Source: Rothia similimucilaginosa (GTDB taxonomy: Bacteria > Actinomycetota > Actinomycetes > Actinomycetales > Micrococcaceae). From it: a DNA stretch of 48,214 bases. Below the pieces are notes generated by a model. The model had not been told where the DNA came from, ran no database searches, and saw only the letters and a program-made list of their open reading frames with translations. The stretch lies in assembly GCF_029850875.1 (NCBI RefSeq), contig NZ_JAOVAM010000010.1:1-48214 (forward strand). The letters run 5' to 3'. This document shows positions 16,812 through 24,824 of the stretch, piece after piece. Position numbers and translations under genes: made by a program. The stretch's first letter is position 1. Each line of letters begins with the position of its first letter.

Positions 16812-16826
16812 TAGAATTATAGTCGT
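16812..16826 (+). promoter_or_regulatory. Candidate hflX promoter, short or no leader
   Basis: TAGAAT (16812-16817) lies nine bases before the hflX ATG, with an overlapping TATAGT at 16818-16823. Transcription would begin within a few bases of the start codon. No ribosome site is seen. Confidence 0.4.
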
Positions 16827-18539
16827 ATGAATTCTAAGAACACCCCCGTATCTGATACCGAAAAGCTGCCCAGCGATGAGCAGTTGCGCCGCACCGTAGA
16901 CCGCGTTCTGGGCCGCTCCCAGGCCGCCGCCTCCGTCACGACGTATGACGCCGCCGGTACCGCGCATCACAGCGATAACTCTTCCATCACTCACGGCAAC
17001 AATAGCCGCCGTGTGCTGGATACTCGCGCGCGCGAAATTTCTGACGTTCAGCGCGAACACTCCGAATATGACGGTGACCAGGAAGATCTCGCTGAGCGCC
17101 GCGCACTGCGCCGTATCGCGAACCTCTCCACCGAACTTGAAGACGTCACCGAGGTCGAGTACCGCCAGCTGCGCCTGGAGCGCGTGGTGCTGGCTGGCCT
17201 GTGGACTGAAGGCACCGTAGAGGACGCAGAGAACTCCCTGCGTGAGCTCGCGGCACTGGCTGAAACCGCAGGTTCTGAGGTTCTGGACGGCCTGGTTCAG
17301 CGCCGCCTCAAGCCGGACCCCGGCACCTTCCTCGGCTCCGGTAAGGCGCTGGAACTCAAGGACATTGTCGAGGCGACCGGCGCCGACACCGTCATTGTCG
17401 ACTCCGAACTGGCTCCCTCGCAGCGTCGTGCCCTCGAAGACATTGTGAAGGTCAAGGTCATTGACCGTACCGCCCTGATTCTCGATATTTTCGCTCAGCA
17501 CGCCAAGTCCCGAGAGGGTAAGGCGCAGGTTGAGCTGGCACAGCTGGAGTACATGTTGCCGCGTCTGCGTGGTTGGGGTGCCTCCCTGTCCCGTCAGGCG
17601 GGTGGCCGTGCCGCAGCCGGTGAGGGTATCGGTTCGCGTGGTCCCGGTGAAACCAAGATCGAGATGGACCGCCGCCGCCTGCGCGCTCGCATGGCGAAGC
17701 TTAAGCGTGAGATTGCTGCGATGGCGCCGGCGCGTGAAACGAAGCGTCTGAACCGTCGCCGTAACCGTGTGCCTTCGGTTGCTATTGCCGGGTACACGAA
17801 TGCGGGTAAGTCCTCCCTGCTAAACCGTCTGACCGATGCCGGCGTGCTCGTGGAGAACGCCCTGTTTGCGACTCTGGACCCGACCGTCCGTAAGGCTCAG
17901 ACCCCGGACGGTATCGGCTACACCCTCTCTGACACGGTGGGTTTCGTGCGTTCGCTGCCGACCCAGCTGGTGGAGGCGTTCCGCTCCACCCTGGAAGAGG
18001 TCGCTGACGCTGACGTTATCCTACACGTGGTGGATGCTTCGCACCCGGACCCGGAGGGGCAGATTCGTGCTGTCCGCGAGGTCATCGCGGAGGTTGACGC
18101 CCGCCATATCCCCGAGATCATTGTGCTGAATAAAGCGGATGCCGCCGACCCGTTCGTGCTGGAGCGTATGCGTCAGCGCGAGCCGGAGCACGTGATTGTT
18201 TCGGCGCGTACCGGTGAGGGTATTGAGGAGCTGAAGCAGAAGATTGCGGACACCATTCCGCGCCCCTCCATTGAGGTGAAGCTGCTGATTCCGTACTCGC
18301 ACGGTGAGATTATTTCGCGCCTGCACGAGTGGGACGCCGAAATTAAGAGCACCGATTTCGTATCGGACGGTACCTTCGTGGTTGCTCTGGTCCGTGAGGA
18401 TGTCGCCTCCGAACTGTCCGAGTATGTGCTGGAAGGCGACCTGCTGGAGGTTCTGGAAGAGGAACTTGAGGAGGCGCACGCCCTGGCTGAAGCGACCGCT
18501 TCTGTTTCCGAGCAGTCTTCTACCTCCGAGGCTATCTAA
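16827..18539 (+). CDS. hflX: Ribosome-associated GTPase HflX
   Basis: GTPase that splits stalled or heat-damaged ribosomes and is linked to antibiotic tolerance in Actinobacteria. The N-terminal HflX domain contains DTVIVDSELAPSQRRALED and the glycine-rich GRAAAGEGIGSRGPGETK. The G domain has G1 GYTNAGKSS (about 322-330), a G3 DTVGFV near 369 and a G4 NKAD near 435. Length 570 includes a low-complexity N-terminus of about 90 residues and an acidic tail. It is followed after six bases by the helicase gene, so the two are probably co-transcribed. Confidence 0.95.
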   Translation: MNSKNTPVSDTEKLPSDEQLRRTVDRVLGRSQAAASVTTYDAAGTAHHSDNSSITHGNNSRRVLDTRAREISDVQREHSEYDGDQEDLAERRALRRIANLSTELEDVTEVEYRQLRLERVVLAGLWTEGTVEDAENSLRELAALAETAGSEVLDGLVQRRLKPDPGTFLGSGKALELKDIVEATGADTVIVDSELAPSQRRALEDIVKVKVIDRTALILDIFAQHAKSREGKAQVELAQLEYMLPRLRGWGASLSRQAGGRAAAGEGIGSRGPGETKIEMDRRRLRARMAKLKREIAAMAPARETKRLNRRRNRVPSVAIAGYTNAGKSSLLNRLTDAGVLVENALFATLDPTVRKAQTPDGIGYTLSDTVGFVRSLPTQLVEAFRSTLEEVADADVILHVVDASHPDPEGQIRAVREVIAEVDARHIPEIIVLNKADAADPFVLERMRQREPEHVIVSARTGEGIEELKQKIADTIPRPSIEVKLLIPYSHGEIISRLHEWDAEIKSTDFVSDGTFVVALVREDVASELSEYVLEGDLLEVLEEELEEAHALAEATASVSEQSSTSEAI

Positions 18540-18545
18540 GGGCGG

Positions 18546-20618
18546 ATGAGCGTGACCGAGAGCATCAACGCGCCCAAAAACGCCCCGGGAACCGTGCCCG
18601 GATCGGCGACCGACGGCACCCGATTCACCGGGCAGGAGCTTGAGACCCTGCCCGGTGCGAAGGATGCCCTGACCCTGCTGGACGAGGCGGTTGCCGCCAC
18701 TGGCGGTCAGAATCGTGCCGGTCAGCGCACCATGGTGGCGCATGTGGCGCAGGCTCTTGAACTGCAGCGTCACCTGCTGGTCCAGGCGGGTACCGGCACC
18801 GGTAAATCCCTGGGCTACCTGGTGCCTGCCCTGGCGCGGGTGGAGGAGTCAGACCAGCCGATTGTGGTTGCGACGGCGACCCTTGCCCTGCAGGCGCAGA
18901 TCGTGAACCGCGATATTCCGCGTCTTCTACAAGCGCTGGAGCCGCGCCCGGAGTCGCAGGCGCAGGTTGCTCTGCTCAAAGGCCGCAATAACTACCTCTG
19001 CCTGCACAAGCTGGAGGGCGGCTACCCGGAAGACGAGCCGGATGCTCTCTTTGACATGCCTTCTTCAACTTCCCGCGTGGGTGAGGAAGTGGTGCGCCTG
19101 CGCGAGTGGGCTGACCGCACGGAGACCGGCGACCGTGACGAGCTGAAGCCCGGCGTCTCTGACCGCGCCTGGGCTCAGGTATCGGTCAGCGCCGCCGAGT
19201 GTTTGGGTCGCCGCTGTCCGCTGGTGGAAGAGTGCTTTAGCGAGATGGCGCGTGGCCGCGCCGCTGAGGCTGACATTGTCATTACGAACCATGCCCTGCT
19301 GGCGATTAACGCTTTTGAAGGCATGAAGGTTCTACCCGAACATGAGACGGTCATTATTGATGAGGCTCATGAGCTGGTGGACCGTGTGACCGGTGCCGTG
19401 TCTGGTTCTTTGACGGTTGCGATGGTTCGCCGTGCGGCACGTAGCGTGAAGAAGCATTCGAAGGCTGATTCCGGCGCACTGGAAATGGCTGCCGGCACCC
19501 TGGAGACTGCTTTCGAGGGTCTTGCTGAGGGCCTGTTGAAGGGCCTGGACGGTCGCCTTTTGACCGCTATTTCTGCGGTAAATGATGCCGCCCGCACCGC
19601 CCTGTCCGATACCAAACCGGACGGTCAGGACGTTGACGCTGGCCTGCAGATGGCGCGCTCGCGTGTCTCTGAGGTGCACGATATGAGTAGCCGCATTCTG
19701 GAGGCATCTGCTGAGCAGGACGTGCTGTGGATTTCTCGTCAGGGTGGCTGGGAGAACGGCCGCTACGTTGCTGCTTCCGATACCGACCCGGCGACCCTGA
19801 ACATCGCCCCGTTGAGCGTCGGTCTGCAGTTGCGTGACGGACTGTTCGCTGACCGCACCGTGATTTTGACGAGTGCGACCCTAACGGTGGGTGACTCTTT
19901 TGATGTTGCAGCCGCCGCCCTGGGACTGCAGGGCGAGGGCGCGCCGCGCTGGACGAGCATCGACGTGGGTTCGCCTTTCGACTACCGCAAGCAGGGCATT
20001 ATGTATGTTGCCGGGGATTTGAAACCTCCGGGATTTGGTGTGCATGAGGGTCAGCTGGAGCGTCTGCGTGAGCTGTGCGAGGCGTCGGAGGGCGGTGCCC
20101 TGGGCCTGTTCTCCTCGAAGCGTGCCGCCGAGCGTGCCGCCGAGTACATGCGTGAGCATAGCGACCTGAACGTTCTTCTGCAGGGTGAGTCTTCGCTCAA
20201 GGCTCTGGTGGAGGAGTTCAGCGAGGACGTTGACTCGTGCCTATTCGGCACGATGAGCCTATGGCAGGGCGTGGATGTTCCGGGTGACTCTTGCCGCCTG
20301 GTGGTGATGGACCGCATTCCGTTCCCGCGCCCGGATGACCCGATTGCGCAGGCGCGTACGCAGGCGGTGAACCGTCACCGCGGTAACGGCTTTATGGCGG
20401 TTTCTGCTCACCATGCGGCGATTCGTATGGCGCAGGGGGCGGGCCGCCTGATTCGTTCGGTGTCTGACCGCGGCGTGGTGGCTGTGCTGGATTCTCGTGT
20501 TGCGACTAAACGTTACGGCGGTTTCTTGATGAAGGCGATGCCGCCGATGTGGTCGACGCAGAATAAGGCAGCCGTGATGGGTGCGCTGGCTCGTCTTTCA
20601 GCAAGTATTGAGCGTTAG
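18546..20618 (+). CDS. DinG-family ATP-dependent DNA helicase with Fe-S cluster
   Basis: Superfamily 2 5'-3' helicase related to DinG/YoaA/XPD, acting in DNA repair and on blocked forks or R-loops. Walker A AGTGTGKSL at about 81-89 and the DEAH box IDEAHEL near 273 are clear. Four Fe-S cysteines can be placed: CLHKLEGG near 153, and three in CLGRRCPLVEECF (about 219-231). Late helicase motifs include GTMSLWQGVDVPGDS and QGAGRLIRS. It lies next to lexA, convergent, and overlaps no other gene. No intron, frameshift or missing motif is visible. E. coli dinG is SOS-induced, but no SOS box is visible here. Confidence 0.93.
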   Translation: MSVTESINAPKNAPGTVPGSATDGTRFTGQELETLPGAKDALTLLDEAVAATGGQNRAGQRTMVAHVAQALELQRHLLVQAGTGTGKSLGYLVPALARVEESDQPIVVATATLALQAQIVNRDIPRLLQALEPRPESQAQVALLKGRNNYLCLHKLEGGYPEDEPDALFDMPSSTSRVGEEVVRLREWADRTETGDRDELKPGVSDRAWAQVSVSAAECLGRRCPLVEECFSEMARGRAAEADIVITNHALLAINAFEGMKVLPEHETVIIDEAHELVDRVTGAVSGSLTVAMVRRAARSVKKHSKADSGALEMAAGTLETAFEGLAEGLLKGLDGRLLTAISAVNDAARTALSDTKPDGQDVDAGLQMARSRVSEVHDMSSRILEASAEQDVLWISRQGGWENGRYVAASDTDPATLNIAPLSVGLQLRDGLFADRTVILTSATLTVGDSFDVAAAALGLQGEGAPRWTSIDVGSPFDYRKQGIMYVAGDLKPPGFGVHEGQLERLRELCEASEGGALGLFSSKRAAERAAEYMREHSDLNVLLQGESSLKALVEEFSEDVDSCLFGTMSLWQGVDVPGDSCRLVVMDRIPFPRPDDPIAQARTQAVNRHRGNGFMAVSAHHAAIRMAQGAGRLIRSVSDRGVVAVLDSRVATKRYGGFLMKAMPPMWSTQNKAAVMGALARLSASIER

Positions 20619-20677
20619 CTCGGGCGAGATCATTCCATGCCGCACCGCCGCTCCGCTTTGGGCTATAAATTTGGACA

Positions 20678-20735
20678 TATAGGAATCATCCCGGTGATAC
20701 GTGAACGTTCACGTATCACCGGGATGATTTCTATA
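20678..20735. terminator. 58-base near-perfect palindrome between helicase gene and lexA
   Basis: The arms 20678-20706 and 20707-20735 are complementary along all 29 positions (23 perfect pairs from the centre, then one G-T, then five more). There is no spacer. It lies between convergent genes and most likely terminates both, though only short T runs flank it. As DNA it could extrude as a cruciform. Confidence 0.75.
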
Positions 20736-20829
20736 GAGAGCTAAAAGGCCTAACGGTTATGTCTGTTAGAAGTCGTGCTATTTAGACCCAGCTGCTTTTA
20801 GAGGCTGCGCTGGTGAGAGCCCGCGTCTT

Positions 20830-21504
20830 CTAGAGACTGCGCAGCACGGAGACGACCTTACCCATGACGGTTGCGCGGTCACCCATAATCGGCTCGTAGT
20901 TAGAGTTGCGCGGCATGAGCCAGGTATGGCCGTCAACCTGACGGAACACCTTCACGGTTGCTTCATCGTCGAGCAGAGCGGCAACGATATCGCCGTTGTC
21001 TGCGGTGTGCTGCTCGCGGACAACCACCCAGTCGCCGTCGCAGATTGCGGCGTCAATCATGGAATCGCCCTTGACCTTGAGCATGAAGAGCTTGCCGTTA
21101 CCTACCAGCTGGCGGGGCAGGGCAAGCACATCCTCCACGGACTGCTCGGCGGTGATGGGACCGCCCGCTGCAATTCGTCCAACCAGGGGAACGGGTACGA
21201 GGTCTTCATCGCCGACTTCGAAATTCGGCAGCTCGGGCAGGGACGAGGAGGAACTACCGTGGATGCCGACGCCGTTCTCATCCAGCACCTCAATGGCGCG
21301 GGGGAGCTTCGGGTCGCGGCGAATGTAGCCCATGGTCTCGAGACGACCGAGCTGGTGAGTGACCGAGGATAGGGATGCAAGACCCACCATGTCACCAATC
21401 TGGCGCATGGACGGCGGGTAACCCTTTTGTTCAATCTCGGTGCGGATCGCGTCAAGAATCTTCTGCTGGCGCGCGGTCAGCGCCGGACGGGGTGCTGTTG
21501 CCAT
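20830..21504 (-). CDS. lexA: LexA repressor
   Basis: SOS repressor and RecA-stimulated autoprotease. From the ATG at 21504 it has 224 residues. The winged-helix domain (1-70) contains [17 protein letters not shown]. The cleavage site is A113-G114 in RIAAGGP; the catalytic Ser is S148 in GDSM and the Lys is K185 in ATVKVF. An upstream in-frame ATG at 21567 would add 21 residues, but AAGGAAAAGAA directly precedes 21504 and the family normally begins here. It is divergent from a LysM gene across an 830-base AT-rich region, which should hold its own operator. Confidence 0.95.
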   Translation of the reverse strand: MATAPRPALTARQQKILDAIRTEIEQKGYPPSMRQIGDMVGLASLSSVTHQLGRLETMGYIRRDPKLPRAIEVLDENGVGIHGSSSSSLPELPNFEVGDEDLVPVPLVGRIAAGGPITAEQSVEDVLALPRQLVGNGKLFMLKVKGDSMIDAAICDGDWVVVREQHTADNGDIVAALLDDEATVKVFRQVDGHTWLMPRNSNYEPIMGDRATVMGKVVSVLRSL

Positions 21505-21885
21505 TTCTTTTCCTTCGGTCTGTGCCCCGAATTCTGTATTCCGGTCTCTGTAGTCTGTTTGAGACACAGTCCGGTCGGGGCACGGATGGGTGCTTCACAC
21601 GTTTTCCGATGGTGTCCTAAAGATTTTTTGGTTCTGCCGAAATGGGTCTTATCTCGTCAGGGGGTGGAGGAATTCTATCCGTGCCGGAGTGATACGCGGG
21701 CAACGAGTATGCGCCTCCGCCCTATAAAACTCACTCAGTAGCACCTGCATTTTGATACAGAACCAAGCTGTAACGGGTACAGAAACCTGCTGTGAGTAGG
21801 ACTCATCAGGAGCGTGTGGAACGTCTCTTGACACCAGTGTAGAACACTACACCGAAAAACTCAAACAAATATTCTAGATTTTTTC

Positions 21886-22064
21886 TTCGAAGCTCGAAGA
21901 AATTTTTAGTACATATCTGCTATACTTTAGAATAAAATTTCGTATATACTCTTGAATCTCTCCTGAAACTCAGGATTTGCGGGTGAATGTTCGAAAAATA
22001 TTCGAAGATTCGGTCCGGAGTCTTCCAGGAGGGGCGAGTGAATGAGTGTTCGAATGTATTCGAA
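21886..22064. repeat. Five TTCGAA sites, two close pairs
   Basis: TTCGAA occurs at 21886, 21990, 22001, 22049 and 22059. The last two pairs are spaced so that TCGAA/TTCGA arms are separated by five and four bases. The classic LexA box would have six. Similar clustering occurs upstream of recA. Confidence 0.55.
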
Positions 22065-22261
22065 TCCTCTGTCTCTCTTCGCACTATCTACCCCGGATGC
22101 TCTAGGGGTCATCTGGCGAAGAGAGAGCGCAGGGGGATGGGGGTGCTGGGGCGACCCAACGCAACCCGGTGTATCCGGTGCTCTGACCTAACTAGAGAAT
22201 AGCTATCCAATAGTTATTGCTTAACAATCACCACTCCATAGTTATCACTCAACTAGGACCT

Positions 22262-22307
22262 CCGAGCGGGTATCGCTCGGCATTGCTAGACCCGCGGGGT
22301 AACCCCG
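22262..22307 (+). other. Two small hairpins in LysM mRNA leader
   Basis: CCGAGCG-GGTAT-CGCTCGG (22262-22280) is a perfect 7-bp stem; CGGGG-TAA-CCCCG (22295-22307) is a second. They end about 27 bases before the LysM start and its AGAAAGGAA ribosome site. Confidence 0.45.
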
Positions 22308-22333
22308 GGGCGAGCTGAGAGAAAGGAACCACA

Positions 22334-22990
22334 ATGACTCTTGCAGCACCTATTGCTTCTCGTGGCACTTCTGCACACCTTCCGGCAGGTTTGGTGGTAC
22401 TTCACCCCGCCCGCACTGTGTCCGCCCGCACCGTGCAGGGGCGTTCTCGTGTGCCTGCATCTTCGCAGTCTGTTCGCTCTTCTCGTGCGGTTCATGCACC
22501 CCGCCCTGTGCCGGTGGCTCTGCCTACCCATGCTCCTGCCGTTTCTGCCACCGTTGCTTCCACTCAGGCGCCGGTTCGCTCTGTAGCTTCTGGTGTGCAG
22601 GCTGTCTCTGATCCACAGGCGCCTCGACTGAAGAGCGTTCTTCAGGCTAAGGGCGGCGAGCTTCTGCGCGCGATTCCCTCTTCTATCCGTCGTCTTGGTA
22701 CTGTGCACGGTTTCCTGAAAGGGCTGCCTCTGCTGACTTTGGCGGTGCTGATTGTGCTCGGTGCTATTAGCTTCTTTGGCCCGGCGGCTTCTGCTTCCGT
22801 GGAGAACGCTTCGGCGACTCGAACCATCGTTGTGGTCAAGCACGGCGAGACCCTGTGGGATATTGCTCAGGCAGTGGATCCGCAAGGTGACACCCGTGAT
22901 ACTGTGGTTCGTATTATGGAGTTGAACTCGTTGACTAGCACCTCTGTTGATACCGGTCAGCATCTGGAAATTCCTCAGACTCAGCGCTAA
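22334..22990 (+). CDS. LysM-domain membrane protein next to lexA (probable SOS cell-division/wall factor)
   Basis: A 218-residue protein with a low-complexity Ala/Val/Pro/Ser-rich N-terminal half, one membrane helix (about 132-150, LPLLTLAVLIVLGAISFFG) and a C-terminal LysM domain (about 161-216) that should bind peptidoglycan outside the membrane. The layout matches the lexA-adjacent, SOS-induced proteins Rv2719c of Mycobacterium, DivS of Corynebacterium and YneA of Bacillus, which halt division after DNA damage. That role is inferred from context and domain; sequence identity was not measured. AGAAAGGAA precedes the ATG. Confidence 0.85.
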   Translation: MTLAAPIASRGTSAHLPAGLVVLHPARTVSARTVQGRSRVPASSQSVRSSRAVHAPRPVPVALPTHAPAVSATVASTQAPVRSVASGVQAVSDPQAPRLKSVLQAKGGELLRAIPSSIRRLGTVHGFLKGLPLLTLAVLIVLGAISFFGPAASASVENASATRTIVVVKHGETLWDIAQAVDPQGDTRDTVVRIMELNSLTSTSVDTGQHLEIPQTQR

Positions 22991-23054
22991 GCATGGACCC
23001 GTGTGTGGTTGGCTTCTGCATGAGGTTGGTGTCTTGACTCCGAACTCTTCATCT

Positions 23055-23087
23055 CTCAAGCTAGAGCGCTTGAGCCAAATTCTTGAG
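23055..23087. repeat. CTCAAG/CTTGAG inverted repeat with third half-site
   Basis: CTCAAG (23055-23060) and CTTGAG (23069-23074) form a 6-bp inverted repeat, with a third CTTGAG at 23082-23087, just before the ribosome site of the HisH-like gene. A TTGACT at 23034 may be a -35. Possible operator. Confidence 0.35.
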
Positions 23088-23109
23088 CCTATGAAATAGG
23101 AGCGCACCG

Positions 23110-23862
23110 ATGCCTGTTCCCGTTGAACCCACACCCGTCGAAACTGAATCTGTACAGAGTGCTCAGACCACTCGTCCTGTGGTTGCTGTTTTGGGGGAAC
23201 CCGGAACTCGTGGCGCCCTGGTGAAGCTTCTTCAGAATGCGGGGGCTCAGGTTATCGTGACCGCTGTGCCCAATCAGTTGCGTGAGGCTGACGGAATGGT
23301 GGTTACCGGCGGTGCGAGCTCTCTCGAGGCGTACGAAGATCTGAAAGCTAAGGATGCTGAGCGCGTGATTGGTCGCCGTGTGGCTGGCGGTCGTCCGGTG
23401 TTGGTTGCCGGTGCAGCGTTGACTTGCCTCTTCGACTCCGTTACGGTGAAGCATCCGCAGACGGGGCAGATTCAGGTGCAGTGCATGGGGGAATGGCCCG
23501 GTGAGAGTGTGGAGCTTTCTACCCGCGACCTGGTGCCCGGTGTGTCTGCCCTGCGTTCTGCCTCGGATAGCGCGCTGCTCAAGGACCTTGAGGGTGAGGC
23601 TCACTTCAAATCTGAGCACGCCGTTTTTGAGTGGGCTTTTGATCAGAGCATTGAATATATTGCCCCTCCCGCGGTGACTTGGACTGTCACCGAACCTGCC
23701 TATATCGCGGCAGTTGAGAACGGTCCGCTGACGGCGGTGCAATTCTGCCCGGTGGAATCTGGCGAGCTGGGTGCGGAGTTTATGCGCCGCTGGGTTGCAT
23801 CCCTGGCGGTGACTGGTCGCCTGTCTTCTGAGGGCTCCGCTACTGCTGCGGGAGGTAACTAA
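23110..23862 (+). CDS. HisH-like protein lacking glutaminase catalytic residues
   Basis: Clearly descended from HisH, the glutaminase subunit of imidazole glycerol phosphate synthase: VVAVLGEPGTRGALVKLL, AGAQVIVT, ADGMVVTGG and GGRPVLVAGAALTCLFDS align with HisH. The nucleophile region normally reads GxCxGMQ; here Gly101 replaces Cys. The usual QFHPE near the C-terminus is QFCPVE (about 211-216), so His and Glu are also lost. The GWN segment is gone too. Length (250) and reading frame are intact, and the stop codon overlaps the hisA start (TAATG), implying coupling. It therefore cannot supply ammonia from glutamine as HisH does, and may be a scaffold or a neutral relic. AGGAG precedes the ATG. 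Confidence 0.8.
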   Translation: MPVPVEPTPVETESVQSAQTTRPVVAVLGEPGTRGALVKLLQNAGAQVIVTAVPNQLREADGMVVTGGASSLEAYEDLKAKDAERVIGRRVAGGRPVLVAGAALTCLFDSVTVKHPQTGQIQVQCMGEWPGESVELSTRDLVPGVSALRSASDSALLKDLEGEAHFKSEHAVFEWAFDQSIEYIAPPAVTWTVTEPAYIAAVENGPLTAVQFCPVESGELGAEFMRRWVASLAVTGRLSSEGSATAAGGN

Positions 23863-24650
23863 TGTCTGCACCCATTCTTGAACTTCTGCCCGCTGTTGAT
23901 ATTTCTGAAGGCTACGCGGTGCGCCCGGTGGGCGGCACCCTCTCCGGTGGTGAGCAGCGCCTTGACCCTGTTGAGGCGGCTCTGACCTGGGTGAAGGCTG
24001 GTGCTCGCTGGATTCACCTGGTTGATCTTGATTTAGCGTTTGGTCGTGGCACGAATACTGAGGTTCTGGCTGAGGTGGTTGCCGCTGTCCGCGCTGAGAA
24101 TGCCCGGATGACCGGCTCCGCTCCGGTTCGTGTTCAGGTCAGCGGCGGTGTGCGTAATGCTGAGAGTCTGGAGCGCGCCCTGAGCTTGAGCCCGGACCGT
24201 GTAAACGTGACTAGTGCGGCTCTGGCGGATTCTTCCTGGCTTGAAGGTGTTCTGGCTCGTTATGCCAATTCTGATCTTCTGGCTCTTGGCCTCGATGCCC
24301 GTTACAACCCCGAGCGGGGCTGGGTGACGGTGGCTCGCGGTACCGACTGGTCGGGTCCTGATTTGGCGGAGGCGCTGGCGTGGCTGGAGAGCGTGGGCGT
24401 GCGCCGCTATATCGTCACGGATGTCAGTAAGGACGGTTCTCTGGCGGGCCCCGGTGCGGAGCTGCTGGATGAGGTACTGGCTCAGACTGCCTGTCGGGTG
24501 GTGGCGTCTGGTGGTGTGGCGTCGCTGGCTGATCTTGTGAAGCTGCGTTCTGTTGTGCCTTCTGGTTTGGAGGGCGTGGTGCTTGGTAAGGCGCTGTATG
24601 TGGGTAACTTTAGTTTTGAGCAGGCTCTTGAGGCCGCTGGCTCCCGCTAA
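23862..24650 (+). CDS. hisA: Phosphoribosyl isomerase HisA (probably bifunctional PriA)
   Basis: (beta/alpha)8 isomerase converting ProFAR to PRFAR in histidine synthesis; in Actinobacteria the same protein (PriA) also does the TrpF step of tryptophan synthesis. LLPAVDISEGYAVRPVGG carries the first catalytic Asp and an Arg of the loop, GLDARYN the second Asp, and VTDVSKDGS the third. WIHLVDLDLAFGRGTN and VASGGVASL are also conserved. Length 262. No active-site loss is seen, unlike the upstream HisH-like protein. With hisD, hisC and hisB absent from their usual upstream place, selection may act mainly on the TrpF activity, but this is inference. Confidence 0.92.
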   Translation: MSAPILELLPAVDISEGYAVRPVGGTLSGGEQRLDPVEAALTWVKAGARWIHLVDLDLAFGRGTNTEVLAEVVAAVRAENARMTGSAPVRVQVSGGVRNAESLERALSLSPDRVNVTSAALADSSWLEGVLARYANSDLLALGLDARYNPERGWVTVARGTDWSGPDLAEALAWLESVGVRRYIVTDVSKDGSLAGPGAELLDEVLAQTACRVVASGGVASLADLVKLRSVVPSGLEGVVLGKALYVGNFSFEQALEAAGSR

Positions 24651-24707
24651 AGTTACCGCTCCGCTCAAATCCGAGTAGATTTCTTATCCGCATAGGTTTT
24701 ATGTATG

Positions 24708-24750
24708 ACGAAGCCCCACCTTCCTCAGCACAAGGGAGGCAGGGCTTCGT
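24708..24750. terminator. Hairpin between hisA and DUF1844 gene
   Basis: A 9-bp perfect stem, ACGAAGCCC with GGGCTTCGT (24708-24716 and 24742-24750), encloses a 25-base loop with CCTTCC/GGGAGG complementarity. It separates convergent genes. No T-tract, so the terminator call is moderate. Confidence 0.6.
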
Positions 24751-24824
24751 GATGACATACACCAGATACGGCTTAGTAGACCAACTGGTTTAGCGCACGT
24801 CCTGGCTTAGTGCACCAGTTTGGT

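Larger units (their letters stand above)
21505..22333. promoter_or_regulatory. Long lexA/LysM intergenic regulatory region
   Basis: No convincing gene lies in these 829 bases. They hold a site TAGAACACTACACCGA (21840-21855) matching 8 of 12 positions of the actinobacterial SOS box and overlapping a perfect GTGTAG/CTACAC inverted repeat, five TTCGAA hexamers, a markedly AT-rich core (about 21840-21960), and a structured LysM leader with two small hairpins (22262-22280 and 22295-22307). Confidence 0.5.

Noticed and set aside
21375-21741. Plus-strand small open frames opposite the lexA start and promoter
   Set aside because: Antisense to the lexA N-terminus, no ribosome site and no homology-like features.
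22100-22330. Possible c-di-AMP or TPP riboswitch before the LysM gene
   Set aside because: G-runs and a CTGAGA are present, but neither motif's conserved core nor the full set of paired elements can be assembled.
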